NCBI GenBank assembly: GCA_013360295.1
Contig: JABWCL010000028.1
Span: forward strand, 1-64,000
Direction: 5' to 3'
From: Ignavibacteriaceae bacterium
Lineage (GTDB): Bacteria; Bacteroidota; Ignavibacteria; Ignavibacteriales; Ignavibacteriaceae
Length of the DNA stretch: 64,000 bases
Made by a program: the position numbers and the translations under genes. Shown here piece after piece: positions 34,710 to 43,364 of the stretch (within the stretch, counting starts at the first letter, position 1; each line of letters starts with the position of its first letter). Under the pieces are notes generated by a model. That model worked only from the letters and a program-made list of their open reading frames with translations, was not told the DNA's origin and did no database searches.

Positions 34710-36031
34710 TCGTCTTCGCGAAGAATATTATTACGATGGATGCCGGGCGGAGAATTATCCGCGACGGATATATCAGAATTACTGACGGTGTAATCTCATC
34801 CGTGGGTGAAAGGAGCAGCCTTGGTGATACAGGGAACGAACAAATTCTGGATGCTTCCGGACTGACTCTGCTTCCGGGATTTATTCAGCCGCATATTCAC
34901 CTGTGTCAGACGCTTTTCCGCGGGATGGCGGATAACCTGGAATTGCTGGACTGGCTTCAACTGCGAATATTCCCTTATGAGAACGCGCACAGCAAAAGTT
35001 CATTAAGGGTAAGCGCAAGGCTGGGTATAAATGAATTATTAAAGGGCGGGACAACGACCATCCTTGATATGGGAACACTGCGCCACCAGGAAGTCATATT
35101 TGAAGAACTTACCGCTTCCGGGATGAGGGCGTTCGCGGGGAAGTGTATGATGGATGAAAACACGTTATACCCCGCATTCAGAAATGATACACGGGCTGAG
35201 ATGGAGGAGACGTACAGTCTCGCAAAAGAATTTCACTTTAAGAATCCGAGGATCGGTTACGGATTCGCTCCGCGATTCGCGCTTTCCTGTTCGAATGCTT
35301 TATTGAAAGAAACCGCTGAGTTGCAGAAAGATTTTCCGGAAAGCATTCTCCACACACACGCGAGTGAGAACAAAAGCGAGATTGAAGAGGTGAGAAGGAG
35401 ATACGGAAAAGAAAATATTGATTACCTCGATTCAACAGGAATGCTCACCGGTAAGAGTGTCCTCGCGCACTGTATCCATCTGAATGATAATGAAATTAAA
35501 ACGCTGAAGGAGAGGAACAGCGCGGTTTGTCATTGCCCTTCCTCAAACCTGAAACTCAGTTCCGGGATAGCGAATATTCCGCGCTACCTGAAGGAAGGGA
35601 TAAAAGTTTCAATAGGAGCGGACGGCGCACCCTGCAATAACAATCTATCAGCGCTCATTGAAGGGAGATTAGCAGCCCTGATCCAGAAACCTTTACACGG
35701 CCCGCTCTCTATGGATGCTTTCACAGTGCTTAAACTAATGACGATTGACGGCGCCGCGGCGCTGGGGATAGACGGGGTTACCGGAAGTATCGAGACCGGA
35801 AAAAAAGCTGACTTCATCCTGATTAATCTCAATACTTACAATAAATCCGTTTATGATTCAGATGAGAGCATTTATTCCGGTTTAATCTATTCGGGCGGGG
35901 ATGCCGATGTTGAATTTACTTTTGTTGACGGGAACTGTGTTTATCAAAAGGATGTTAAAGAAGTATATGACCAGGCTGAACTTCTGTCAGAAGCAAAAAT
36001 GGAATTAAAGAGTTTATTGAACAGAGTATGA
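34706..36031 (+). CDS. amidohydrolase, MTA/S-adenosylhomocysteine deaminase-like
   Basis: A 441-residue metal-dependent amidohydrolase of the AtzC/TrzN/MtaD group that deaminates S-adenosylhomocysteine, methylthioadenosine or related nucleosides. Metal ligands His63 and His65 are in QPHIHLCQTLFRG, a third in HTHASENKSE, a fourth in LAHCIHLND, and the catalytic Asp lies in GADGAPCNNN. The start codon is TTG, overlapping the stop of the CMD gene (TTGA), so translation is coupled. The following rdgB gene overlaps it by four bases. The substrate cannot be fixed from sequence alone. Confidence 0.85.
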   Translation: MIVFAKNIITMDAGRRIIRDGYIRITDGVISSVGERSSLGDTGNEQILDASGLTLLPGFIQPHIHLCQTLFRGMADNLELLDWLQLRIFPYENAHSKSSLRVSARLGINELLKGGTTTILDMGTLRHQEVIFEELTASGMRAFAGKCMMDENTLYPAFRNDTRAEMEETYSLAKEFHFKNPRIGYGFAPRFALSCSNALLKETAELQKDFPESILHTHASENKSEIEEVRRRYGKENIDYLDSTGMLTGKSVLAHCIHLNDNEIKTLKERNSAVCHCPSSNLKLSSGIANIPRYLKEGIKVSIGADGAPCNNNLSALIEGRLAALIQKPLHGPLSMDAFTVLKLMTIDGAAALGIDGVTGSIETGKKADFILINLNTYNKSVYDSDESIYSGLIYSGGDADVEFTFVDGNCVYQKDVKEVYDQAELLSEAKMELKSLLNRV

Positions 36032-36621
36032 TACCAGTAAAAATTACAATTGCTACAACTAATAAAGGAAAACTGAGGGAGATCGAAAAGATTTTCCTGG
36101 GATCGGATATTCAACTTCAGACCTTGGCTGATATCGGGTGGGAAAAGGAAATAGTAGAGGACGGCTCTACTTTCGCCGAGAACGCAATGATTAAAGCCCG
36201 GGAGGTGTACGCTGGATTAAATTCGCCGGTCATTGCGGAAGACTCAGGTCTGGTCGTAGACAAGTTGAATGGCGCCCCGGGTATCTTTTCTGCCCGCTAC
36301 GCCGGTGAAAAAGCCGGCGACAAGGCAAATAACAAAAAACTTTTGGAAGAAATAAAAAATATTCCCGATCCGGTTGAGGCTGCGTTTGTATGCAGCGCCG
36401 TTTATTTTGACGGTGAAACAATTCTTGTTTCGGAAGGGAGAATAGATGGCAGGCTTGTGAGGACTCCCCGCGGGGAGAACGGTTTTGGGTACGACCCGCT
36501 CTTCCTTCCCAACGGATATGATAAAACAACCGCCGAACTAAGCCCGGAGATTAAGAATAGTATCAGTCACCGCGGACAGGCAATGAAAAAATTAAGAAAG
36601 ATGATTTTACGTGAAGAATAA
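36028..36621 (+). CDS. rdgB: XTP/dITP diphosphatase (RdgB/HAM1)
   Basis: A 197-residue cytoplasmic pyrophosphatase that removes dITP, ITP and XTP from the nucleotide pool. Motifs TTNKGKLREIEKIF near the N-terminus, AEDSGLVVDKLNGAPGIFSA and ARYAGEKAGDKANNKKLLEE, and ISHRGQAMKKL at the end are family signatures. The start overlaps the upstream amidohydrolase stop by four bases. Its neighbours on both sides overlap it, so all four genes form an operon. The nucleotide theme with the deaminase is notable. Confidence 0.93.
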   Translation: MIPVKITIATTNKGKLREIEKIFLGSDIQLQTLADIGWEKEIVEDGSTFAENAMIKAREVYAGLNSPVIAEDSGLVVDKLNGAPGIFSARYAGEKAGDKANNKKLLEEIKNIPDPVEAAFVCSAVYFDGETILVSEGRIDGRLVRTPRGENGFGYDPLFLPNGYDKTTAELSPEIKNSISHRGQAMKKLRKMILREE

Positions 36622-37375
36622 GATATTAGTATTATTTGTATTAGCTGTGCTTGGAATATCAGGCTGCAAAGACGCTGGCACACAGCCTGTTGAGATTCCC
36701 TTTAATTTCGATTACCCGGTTGTTGACGGAGTAAGGGCTGAATACTCAATTGATTCGATTGATGCATCGGGAGTTAACCATTTCTTTGGAATGCGGGGAA
36801 CAGGAATTTCCGGCTCCACCATCTTATACAGCACACCATACTTCTATCAGTATGATACGCTGTATACCACGACCGATGTAACCACCTCGATATCTTATAT
36901 ACGGAAGTCCGCCAACGGGGTTTACTACTTTATTGATACCTCTGCCGTAAACGAGCTTATACCCGATTCCCTGCGCCCGTTCATCTTCACCGATCCGGAA
37001 ATGGTTTTCTATTCGTATCCGTTCGAAGCGGGCCGAAACTGGAATGTATTTAAGTTTGTTGCCGGCAACATTTCCATAATTAGTTTTACTGCTGACTATG
37101 CGGGGAAGGAATCTCTTAGCCTCAGAATCAATAATTCGGATACCACACTCAGCGCATATAAAATAAATTATAACCTGAAGATCACTATACCTGATTCGAC
37201 TTTCGCTTTGCCGGAGAGTAATTTTTCTGCTTCATTCTGGCTCGCGGATAGCGTAGGCCTGGTAAGGATGAAGGGAAGTAAAGTCTTCCTCTCGCTCTTC
37301 ACCGGCGCGGTATTTGATATAAGTGATACCGGCGGGCAGATCGAGCAAAAGATCACCGCGTTCCGTCGCCCCTGA
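36611..37375 (+). CDS. lipoprotein of unknown function
   Basis: A 254-residue protein starting with GTG inside the end of rdgB (11-base overlap). The lipobox LGISGC places the acylated Cys about residue 19. The mature part is rich in Ser, Thr, Tyr and Asp and has no recognised domain. It is likely a beta-rich periplasmic or outer-membrane lipoprotein. A terminator-like hairpin follows at 37388-37428. Confidence 0.75.
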   Translation: MKNKILVLFVLAVLGISGCKDAGTQPVEIPFNFDYPVVDGVRAEYSIDSIDASGVNHFFGMRGTGISGSTILYSTPYFYQYDTLYTTTDVTTSISYIRKSANGVYYFIDTSAVNELIPDSLRPFIFTDPEMVFYSYPFEAGRNWNVFKFVAGNISIISFTADYAGKESLSLRINNSDTTLSAYKINYNLKITIPDSTFALPESNFSASFWLADSVGLVRMKGSKVFLSLFTGAVFDISDTGGQIEQKITAFRRP

Positions 37376-37387
37376 CTATTTTTATCC

Positions 37388-37432
37388 GGCAGGGAACCTT
37401 AACAGTGTAATGTGAATGGTTCCCTGCCTTTC
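37388..37432 (+). terminator. terminator-like hairpin after the lipoprotein gene
   Basis: GGCAGGGAACC pairs exactly with GGTTCCCTGCC over an 19-base loop, followed by TTTC. The T-run is short, so it may be a weak terminator. Confidence 0.6.
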
Positions 37433-37669
37433 AAAAATAACCGCGATAACAAATCATCCCTCCCTTCTATATATTATCCTGATCAGTCAAAGTCCCGGTA
37501 TATTTTTTATAATTTCAGCTTACCTGCGGAACACCTGGTGACACAGGAACGATTTGCCCGGGTTCGAAGTACTGAGGATTTTAAGTCCGACTGAATCACG
37601 GGGGTAATCGCAATCCTTTGCTCAACATAGATTTAAGATGGCGGTCAAGCGTGCGAAGTTGTTTCGTAC

Positions 37670-37933
37670 CCGCAAATGGTTGAAACCATTTTTCTGCATT
37701 GTGGGCTGAATGAATCTTATTGAGGAGAATCCATCGAGGATATGCGAAAAGTGAAGGATTGGTAATTTTCTGGATTAAGGATTTGAATATGTCCGCAAAT
37801 GGTTGAAACCATTTTTCTGCATTGTGGGCTGAATGAATTTTATTGAGGGGAATCCATCGGGGATATGCGAAAATTGAAGGATAGGTTTTCAGGATTAAGG
37901 ATTTCAATATGTCCGCAAATGGTTGAAACCATT
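37670..37933 (+). repeat. 120-123-bp tandem repeat, two full copies and one partial
   Basis: Units start CCGCAAATGGTTGAAACCAT at 37670, 37793 and 37913. The first two run about 120 bases with few differences; the third stops after the first 22 bases. Each unit starts with a perfect palindrome, AAATGGTT-GA-AACCATTT. Confidence 0.8.
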
Positions 37934-37934
37934 C

Positions 37935-38000
37935 TGCTGCAGCGAAATGAATGATTTTTTTGCTGCAGCGAAATGAATGATTTTTTTGGTGCAGATAACA
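37935..38000 (+). repeat. 26-bp tandem repeat joined to the longer repeat
   Basis: Units TGCTGCAGCGAAATGAATGA followed by TTTTTT start at 37935 and 37961, and a partial unit (TGGTGCAG) at 37987. The period is 26 bases. Confidence 0.75.
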
Positions 38001-38157
38001 GAAGAGTGAGTGACGGATTCACAAAGTGTGAGGTGCCTCAATAACTTTTTGTGATCATTTTTTTCGGGTGAACCGGCTATAAAAACCTTACTCTTAACTT
38101 GTAGGATTTTCTGCGATTTTGTATAATTTCGGACTTCATTATTTAAAAGAGGCGATG

Positions 38158-38988
38158 ATGTCTAATAATCATAATAATTCTTCGTGGGCGCTTATATTGG
38201 GCGCGTCTTCCGGCTTTGGCGAAGCCGTCGCGTTAAAACTTGCTGAAGACGGCTACAATATTGCCGGAGTTCATCTTGACCGCCAGGCGACTATTCACAA
38301 TGTGGAGAGAATTAAAGAACAGATAAAAAACTGCGGGGTTGAATCACTCTTTTTTAATATCAACGCCGCGGACGAAGAAAAGAGAAAAGATGTGCTGAAC
38401 GAAATGGAGAAGAAATTTCACGGTAAACCTTCGGTGAAGGTGCTGGTACATTCGCTTGCGTTCGGCACGCTAAAAGCTTATATATCAAATAAAAGGGAAG
38501 ATGTATTAACAAAAGCCCAGATGGAAATGACCGTTGATGTAATGGCTCACTCTCTCGTTTACTGGGTGCAGGATCTCTATTTAAGGAATATGCTTGAGAG
38601 GAAAGCGAGAATATTTGCAATGACAAGTTCCGGCGGACATACCGCGATTCCTTTCTATGGCGCCGTTTCAGCAGCAAAAGCGGCTCTGGAATCGCACGTA
38701 CGTCAGCTTGCCTGTGAACTTGGTCCGATTGAGGCATCGGTTAACGCGATTATGGCAGGTGTAACGGACACTCCTGCACTGAGGAAGATACCCGGAAACA
38801 GAATGATGATTGAAGTCGCCGGCAGGAGAAATCCGCAGGGCAGGCTGACTACTCCTGAAGATGTCGGCAAGATAGTGTCCCTCCTTTGTAAGGATGGCGG
38901 GCACTGGATTTCCGGTGGCGTTATTAACGCGGACGGCGGAGAAGATGTGGTGAACTTCGTGGGACAGGGGAAACCGCTGGAGTATTGA
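38158..38988 (+). CDS. SDR-family enoyl-ACP reductase-like protein (FabL-type)
   Basis: A 276-residue short-chain dehydrogenase. The cofactor motif is GASSGFG (residues 15-21). The catalytic pair is Tyr167 and Lys174, spaced Y-x6-K (YGAVSAAK), which marks the enoyl-ACP reductase branch (FabI/FabL) and not ordinary SDRs (Y-x3-K). It probably reduces trans-2-enoyl-ACP in fatty acid elongation, but other reductases of this branch exist. I start it at the second ATG of ATGATG (38158), five bases after AGAGG; an earlier in-frame ATG at 38119 has no ribosome site. Confidence 0.78.
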   Translation: MSNNHNNSSWALILGASSGFGEAVALKLAEDGYNIAGVHLDRQATIHNVERIKEQIKNCGVESLFFNINAADEEKRKDVLNEMEKKFHGKPSVKVLVHSLAFGTLKAYISNKREDVLTKAQMEMTVDVMAHSLVYWVQDLYLRNMLERKARIFAMTSSGGHTAIPFYGAVSAAKAALESHVRQLACELGPIEASVNAIMAGVTDTPALRKIPGNRMMIEVAGRRNPQGRLTTPEDVGKIVSLLCKDGGHWISGGVINADGGEDVVNFVGQGKPLEY

Positions 38989-39297
38989 ACTAAAATTAAA
39001 AATTAAGAATTAACAATTGTTCCGTTAGTAGATAATACTTTGCGAGCTTTGCGGTGGAGCGGCGTTTTTATTAGGACGAACCACACAAGGAGCAGGAGCC
39101 GGTAATGGTATTGGCAGTGTCCATTTTTGATTAAGAAATTCCAGAATATTGTCAGCAAAGGATTACATATTACCTGGATTTGAGAGGGGGAGCTTTTTAG
39201 AATAGAAAAATTTTTACAATACAATTTTTGCGCCGGGGGTGAATATTTATTGTTTACCTGTTCGCGCTCATTTATAAAATAGAAAGGACTTTTTTTT
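38989..39297. other. 309-base gap without a gene
   Basis: The gap lies between the reductase and trxA. It begins with the A/T motif AAAATTAAAAATTAAGAATT, also seen at 33921 and 53020. The remainder shows no coding sequence. The trxA promoter should lie near the end. Confidence 0.4.
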
Positions 39298-39615
39298 ATG
39301 GCAGTTGAAATAACTGACGGAAATTTTCAGAATGAAGTATTAAATTCTAATGTACCCGTGATGATCGACTTCTGGGCAGAGTGGTGTGGGCCTTGCAAGA
39401 GGATCGCTCCAATCGTTGACGAGGTCTCGAAAGAATACGCGGGAAAAGCAAAGGTCGGGAAGCTGAATGTGGATGATAACCAGCAGGTAGCTATGCAATA
39501 TGGCATCCGCAGTATTCCCGCGCTTCTCTTTTTCCACAACGGGCAGGTATATGACCAGATAATCGGGGTCACTTCAAAAGATAAAATTGTTGATAAACTC
39601 CGGATGAAACTATGA
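39298..39615 (+). CDS. trxA: thioredoxin
   Basis: A 105-residue cytoplasmic thioredoxin that reduces protein disulfides using thioredoxin reductase. The active site is WCGPC (Cys30, Cys33) in VMIDFWAEWCGPCKRI, and the cis-proline is in RSIPALLFF. Length and motifs match classical TrxA. The gene stands alone; serA follows after about 87 bases. Confidence 0.95.
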   Translation: MAVEITDGNFQNEVLNSNVPVMIDFWAEWCGPCKRIAPIVDEVSKEYAGKAKVGKLNVDDNQQVAMQYGIRSIPALLFFHNGQVYDQIIGVTSKDKIVDKLRMKL

Positions 39616-39702
39616 TTCGGTAATCTGATTACACAATTATAGTTTATTTATAATCTTTAACTAAGCGGGACGGAAAAGTTCGTTTCCGCGGATCAATATA
39701 TA

Positions 39703-41295
39703 ATGAAAAGAGTACTGATATCTGACGCGGTGGACAGGAAAGCCGCTGACCTATTTATTAATGCCGGGTACATAGTACGCTACGCCCCCGGGATTTCTAA
39801 AGAAGAACTAAATAAAATAATCCACGATTTCCACGCGCTGGTCGTAAGGAGCGAGACAAAGGTTGACGAAGCCCTGATCGAAAAGATGCACAATATGGAA
39901 GTGATCGGCAGGGCGGGAACCGGAGTGGATAATATAGATGTTGAGGCTGCCACCAGGAAAGGTATCGTTGTAATGAATACTCCGGGAGGCAACACAATCT
40001 CTACGGCCGAACACGCAATGTCTCTTATGCTTTCGATGTGCAGGAATATCCCGCAAGCCGATGCGAGCATTAAAGCAGGCAGGTGGGACCGCAAACTATA
40101 TAAAGGATCCGAGCTGCACGGGAAAACACTCGGAGTAATAGGAATGGGGAAGATCGGCAGGGAAGTCGCGGCACGTGCGCGAGGTTTCGGTATGGAGGTG
40201 GTCGGGTATGATCCGCTGCTTACTCCGGAGGCTTCCGCAAGGATAGGAGTAAAACTTGTCGAACTCGATGAGATATACAATTTGTCGGATATCATTACCG
40301 TTCACGTACCTCTTGATGATACAACAAAACACCTTATTAATAAAGTTACTTTGACCAAATGCAAACCCGGAGTGAAAATCATTAACTGCGCCAGGGGCGG
40401 AATTGTTAATGAAAGCGACCTGGTTGATGCCATAAATGAAGGTAAAGTTTCAGGCGCGGCTCTGGATGTTTATGAAAAAGAACCGCCTGATTTTTCACAC
40501 CCGGTGTTCCATAATCCCAAAATCGTAACGACCCCTCACCTCGGAGCCTCCACGGAAGAGGCGCAGGAGAAGGTCGCCCTGCAGATCGCCGAGCAGATAA
40601 TTTCGTACTTCAGTTCAAATATCATTGACGGAGCCGTGAATGCTTCATCTCTTCAGGCTCTCTCAAACGCACGCCTGTCGCCTTACGTAAGGCTCGCGGA
40701 ATCTATGGGGATGTTCCTCGCGCAGATCAGCGAAGGCAAAATTAAAAAGATCAGGATCAATCATTACGGCGAACTTCTTGCTGAATCCAACGGGCTGATC
40801 GCCTCCGCCGCGGCAAGGGGGTTCCTGTGTAAGAGGCAGGGAGAGCCGGTGAACCTGATAAATTCGGTGCTTTTCGCCAGGGAGGCGGGGATAGAAATTG
40901 AAGAAATTTATTCGATTTCACATCCTGATTATACAAATTTATTGTATATTGAATTTCATTCCGATAAAGGTTTGAATACCGCAGGCGGAGCTGTCTTCGG
41001 GAACTCAGCTTTAAGGATCGTTTCGGTTAACGAGTACAGGATCGAATTTGTGCCGCAGGGCGAGATGATTGTGTATACAAATGTTGACAAACCCGGCAGG
41101 CTCGCTACGGTTAGCAGCCTCCTGGCTAAGAGGAACATAAACGTGGCCGGGATATCTCTCGGAAGGACCGGTATGGGGGAAGAAGCCCTTACTGTGGTCT
41201 GTATTGACGGGGAAGTCGAAAAAAGCCTTACCGGGGAGATTTCCGGGATAGACGGCGTAAAAAGGGTATATCCGGTAAAATTTTCGTATGAATGA
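39703..41295 (+). CDS. serA: D-3-phosphoglycerate dehydrogenase
   Basis: A 530-residue enzyme that oxidises 3-phosphoglycerate in the first step of serine synthesis. The NAD-binding domain has GVIGMGKIGREVA (residues about 145-157), and the D-isomer dehydrogenase signatures are present (ARGGIVNE, the catalytic glutamate region KEPPDFSHPVF, and TPHLGASTEEAQE). Residues about 320-445 form the intervening domain and about 455-530 an ACT domain that binds serine for feedback control (TNVDKPGRLATVSSLLAK). The length is that of the long bacterial form. Confidence 0.95.
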   Translation: MKRVLISDAVDRKAADLFINAGYIVRYAPGISKEELNKIIHDFHALVVRSETKVDEALIEKMHNMEVIGRAGTGVDNIDVEAATRKGIVVMNTPGGNTISTAEHAMSLMLSMCRNIPQADASIKAGRWDRKLYKGSELHGKTLGVIGMGKIGREVAARARGFGMEVVGYDPLLTPEASARIGVKLVELDEIYNLSDIITVHVPLDDTTKHLINKVTLTKCKPGVKIINCARGGIVNESDLVDAINEGKVSGAALDVYEKEPPDFSHPVFHNPKIVTTPHLGASTEEAQEKVALQIAEQIISYFSSNIIDGAVNASSLQALSNARLSPYVRLAESMGMFLAQISEGKIKKIRINHYGELLAESNGLIASAAARGFLCKRQGEPVNLINSVLFAREAGIEIEEIYSISHPDYTNLLYIEFHSDKGLNTAGGAVFGNSALRIVSVNEYRIEFVPQGEMIVYTNVDKPGRLATVSSLLAKRNINVAGISLGRTGMGEEALTVVCIDGEVEKSLTGEISGIDGVKRVYPVKFSYE

Positions 41296-41304
41296 AAAAA
41301 ATAC

Positions 41305-41333
41305 TTGACATTTTACTAAAAATTAAGTAAATC
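41305..41333 (+). promoter_or_regulatory. possible sigma-70-type promoter of the 597-residue secreted protein
   Basis: TTGACA at 41305-41310 is followed after 17 bases by TAAATC at 41328-41333, a fair -35/-10 pair in a strongly A/T context. About 95 bases separate it from the ATG at 41431. Bacteroidota-type primary sigma factors often prefer other boxes, so the call is tentative. Confidence 0.4.
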
Positions 41334-41430
41334 ACATAGAACTTATTAGATTTTTCGGGAAACCCCCGGAATACTGGTACAGAAATCATTTTCTAGTTAC
41401 TTTATTCACTAATTATATAAGGAGAGCATT

Positions 41431-43224
41431 ATGCTTAAAAACCTTTTTACTTTCATGATCTTAGCCCTGTTCGCGATCCAGGTAACTTCATTCGCTCAGA
41501 ATGCTAAGGTAGTTTCCAAAAAAGCACCGATCATTTCGGCCGAAAGGAACGCGACACCGGTTGTCCGCGAGTCCAGTGGTCCTGCTCCGGTTGTGCCGAC
41601 AGCAGCAAACTGGGTTGCTGTTGATACGATGCAGAACGCTTACGGACCAGCTATTGGCGTACTTAACCCGATGGCTTTCGATCCGGGTTCGGGCGCGCTC
41701 GCGCTTGTTCACAGAGGAAGAAACACATACGCTGCCGGTTCCGGAACTCTCTGGTACAATATGTCAACCGATAATGGCGTTACTTGGTCAAGAGTTGGCC
41801 AGGTTAACGTAGGTGTTCCTATTAATGCCCGTTATCCGAGCATGGCAATTTCTAACCCGACAAACGGTCCTCTCTCAGGAACCACTGGTATATTCAGCTG
41901 GCCTGAATTAGTCGGCGGCGCTTTTGGCGGACTTGGTTACGCTGCTGAACAGCCACTCGGCGCAAACGCTCCCGCGGCTTTCATCAACTCCGGTACCCAG
42001 GCGTTCTCTTCTCAGGTTCTTACCTGGGCAAGTGACAACACACCGTATGTTTACTGGTCATCAGATAACAGCACGGATGCTGCTTACACAATCTGGAGAA
42101 CCCAGGATTTCGCTACAATTGATTCATTTGCTTTCCCTTCAACCGCATTTGAAGACGGCGGAAACATCTGCTTAGGCGCTTCTGCCGGTGGCGGACAGAT
42201 GTACATTGCTTTCCTCGGAACACTTCCTGATCCGGCTGGAGCAAATCCTATTACTTCGGGCTGGTATCCGGGTGTTGCTAAGAAGAGCGCAACGGGCGCT
42301 GACTGGGATGCGATCGAAGTTGTTGACTTCCGTACTATCCCCGGCCTTACAAAATTCGACCGCTTATATGATTTCAAAAAAGGCGACGAATTTGTTTCTT
42401 ATGACGGTGATATCATCGTTGACAAAGACGGCTATCCTCACTTACTCTTAGGCCTTACAGATACAACGACCAGCAACAATTCCGGTTCAAACGCAATAGT
42501 CGAAATTTACAAGACTGCTGCAGGATGGGCTGGAAAGATCGTGTTTGAAGGTATCTCAGATTCTATCTTCGGAAGATACGGACTTGCTACCCCCGGTATC
42601 GGGCAGATGGGACCATCACCGTACCTCGCGAGAAGCGCAGACGGCAATGCTTTCGTAGCTGTTTGGGCAAACGGTACTTCAACCACCGATACGATTTGCG
42701 ACATTTTTATGTCTGTCAGATCAGCCAGTGGCGAATGGTCAACACCTACTAACCTTACCCAGACACCTGCTATGAACGAAGACGGTTTACACCTCGCTTC
42801 CTACGTTGCCGGTTCTGCCGGTCAGTACACAGCGTTTGTATGGAGCCACTATGAAGCAGGTAACACCGGACACCCGATTGTTGACACTAACCCGTCAGTA
42901 ATCTATGTTGCCGCTGTTCCTTTCAACGTTACGGTTGGTGTTGAAGATGAGACTTCTCCGGTATCATTTACACTTAATCAGAACTATCCGAATCCGTTTA
43001 ACCCTGCCACGACAATCAGCTATAATTTGTCCGGCAGAGCGAACGTATCTCTCAAAGTATTTGATATGTTAGGCAGAGAAGTTGCTTCATTAGTAAACGG
43101 CGTAAAAGAAGCCGGAAACCACACTGTAAGCTTTGATGCTTCCAACCTGACCTCAGGCCTCTATGTATATAGATTAGATGCCGGAAGCCAGACAGCAACA
43201 AGAAAAATGATGCTCGTTAAATAA
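41431..43224 (+). CDS. secreted BNR-like protein with T9SS sorting domain
   Basis: A 597-residue exported protein. Residues 1-22 are a signal peptide (FAIQVTSFAQ). The body contains sialidase-like elements (STDNGVTWSRVGQVNVG) and probably folds as a propeller (about 75-500). The C-terminus from about 513 (NQNYPNPFNPATTISYN) is a type A T9SS sorting domain ending KMMLVK, a classic form in this group. GGAGAG is a good ribosome binding site. A hairpin terminator follows at 43255. It is probably surface attached; no ligand can be named. Confidence 0.87.
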   Translation: MLKNLFTFMILALFAIQVTSFAQNAKVVSKKAPIISAERNATPVVRESSGPAPVVPTAANWVAVDTMQNAYGPAIGVLNPMAFDPGSGALALVHRGRNTYAAGSGTLWYNMSTDNGVTWSRVGQVNVGVPINARYPSMAISNPTNGPLSGTTGIFSWPELVGGAFGGLGYAAEQPLGANAPAAFINSGTQAFSSQVLTWASDNTPYVYWSSDNSTDAAYTIWRTQDFATIDSFAFPSTAFEDGGNICLGASAGGGQMYIAFLGTLPDPAGANPITSGWYPGVAKKSATGADWDAIEVVDFRTIPGLTKFDRLYDFKKGDEFVSYDGDIIVDKDGYPHLLLGLTDTTTSNNSGSNAIVEIYKTAAGWAGKIVFEGISDSIFGRYGLATPGIGQMGPSPYLARSADGNAFVAVWANGTSTTDTICDIFMSVRSASGEWSTPTNLTQTPAMNEDGLHLASYVAGSAGQYTAFVWSHYEAGNTGHPIVDTNPSVIYVAAVPFNVTVGVEDETSPVSFTLNQNYPNPFNPATTISYNLSGRANVSLKVFDMLGREVASLVNGVKEAGNHTVSFDASNLTSGLYVYRLDAGSQTATRKMMLVK

Positions 43225-43254
43225 TTTTTCTGATGCAATTTGCCCTATAAAAGA

Positions 43255-43290
43255 GAACGGAACTCTGGATAAGGGTTCCGTTCCTTGTTT
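43255..43290 (+). terminator. terminator-like hairpin after the secreted BNR-like gene
   Basis: GAACGGAAC (43255-43263) pairs exactly with GTTCCGTTC (43275-43283), followed by CTTGTTT. The nine-base-pair stem is good but the T-run is interrupted. Confidence 0.65.
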
Positions 43291-43364
43291 AGGGCGCGTA
43301 AAATCTATAATCACTTTAATTACACTAATAACATAACTTTCAATTAATCCGGAGTGGAGTAGGA

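Larger units (their letters stand above)
37376..38157. other. 780-base stretch with tandem repeats between two genes
   Basis: After the terminator of the lipoprotein gene the sequence is gene-free and holds repeats from 37670. Open frames on the minus strand at 37596-37907 contain the repeated SAHNAEKWFQPFA; these are translations of the repeat, not a supported gene. The promoter of the following reductase should lie in the last 120 bases. Confidence 0.5.

Noticed and set aside
37540-37600. Possible tRNA-Leu fragment on the minus strand: GGACTTAAAATCC resembles an anticodon arm, with TTCGAAC nearby.
   Set aside because: Only three anticodon-stem pairs form, the TTCGAAC has no matching T-stem, and no acceptor stem or CCA end is present.
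37596-37907. Open frame on the minus strand with repeated SAHNAEKWFQPFA.
   Set aside because: It is the translation of a tandem DNA repeat with no start signal or fold; not supported as a gene.
37670-38000. CRISPR array or phage attachment region, considered because of repeats.
   Set aside because: Units are long, contiguous and without spacers, and no integrase is near.
41334-41400. Riboswitch in the leader of the BNR-like gene (GC-rich TTCGGGAAACCCCCGGAA).
   Set aside because: Only a short hairpin is seen and no known aptamer motif.
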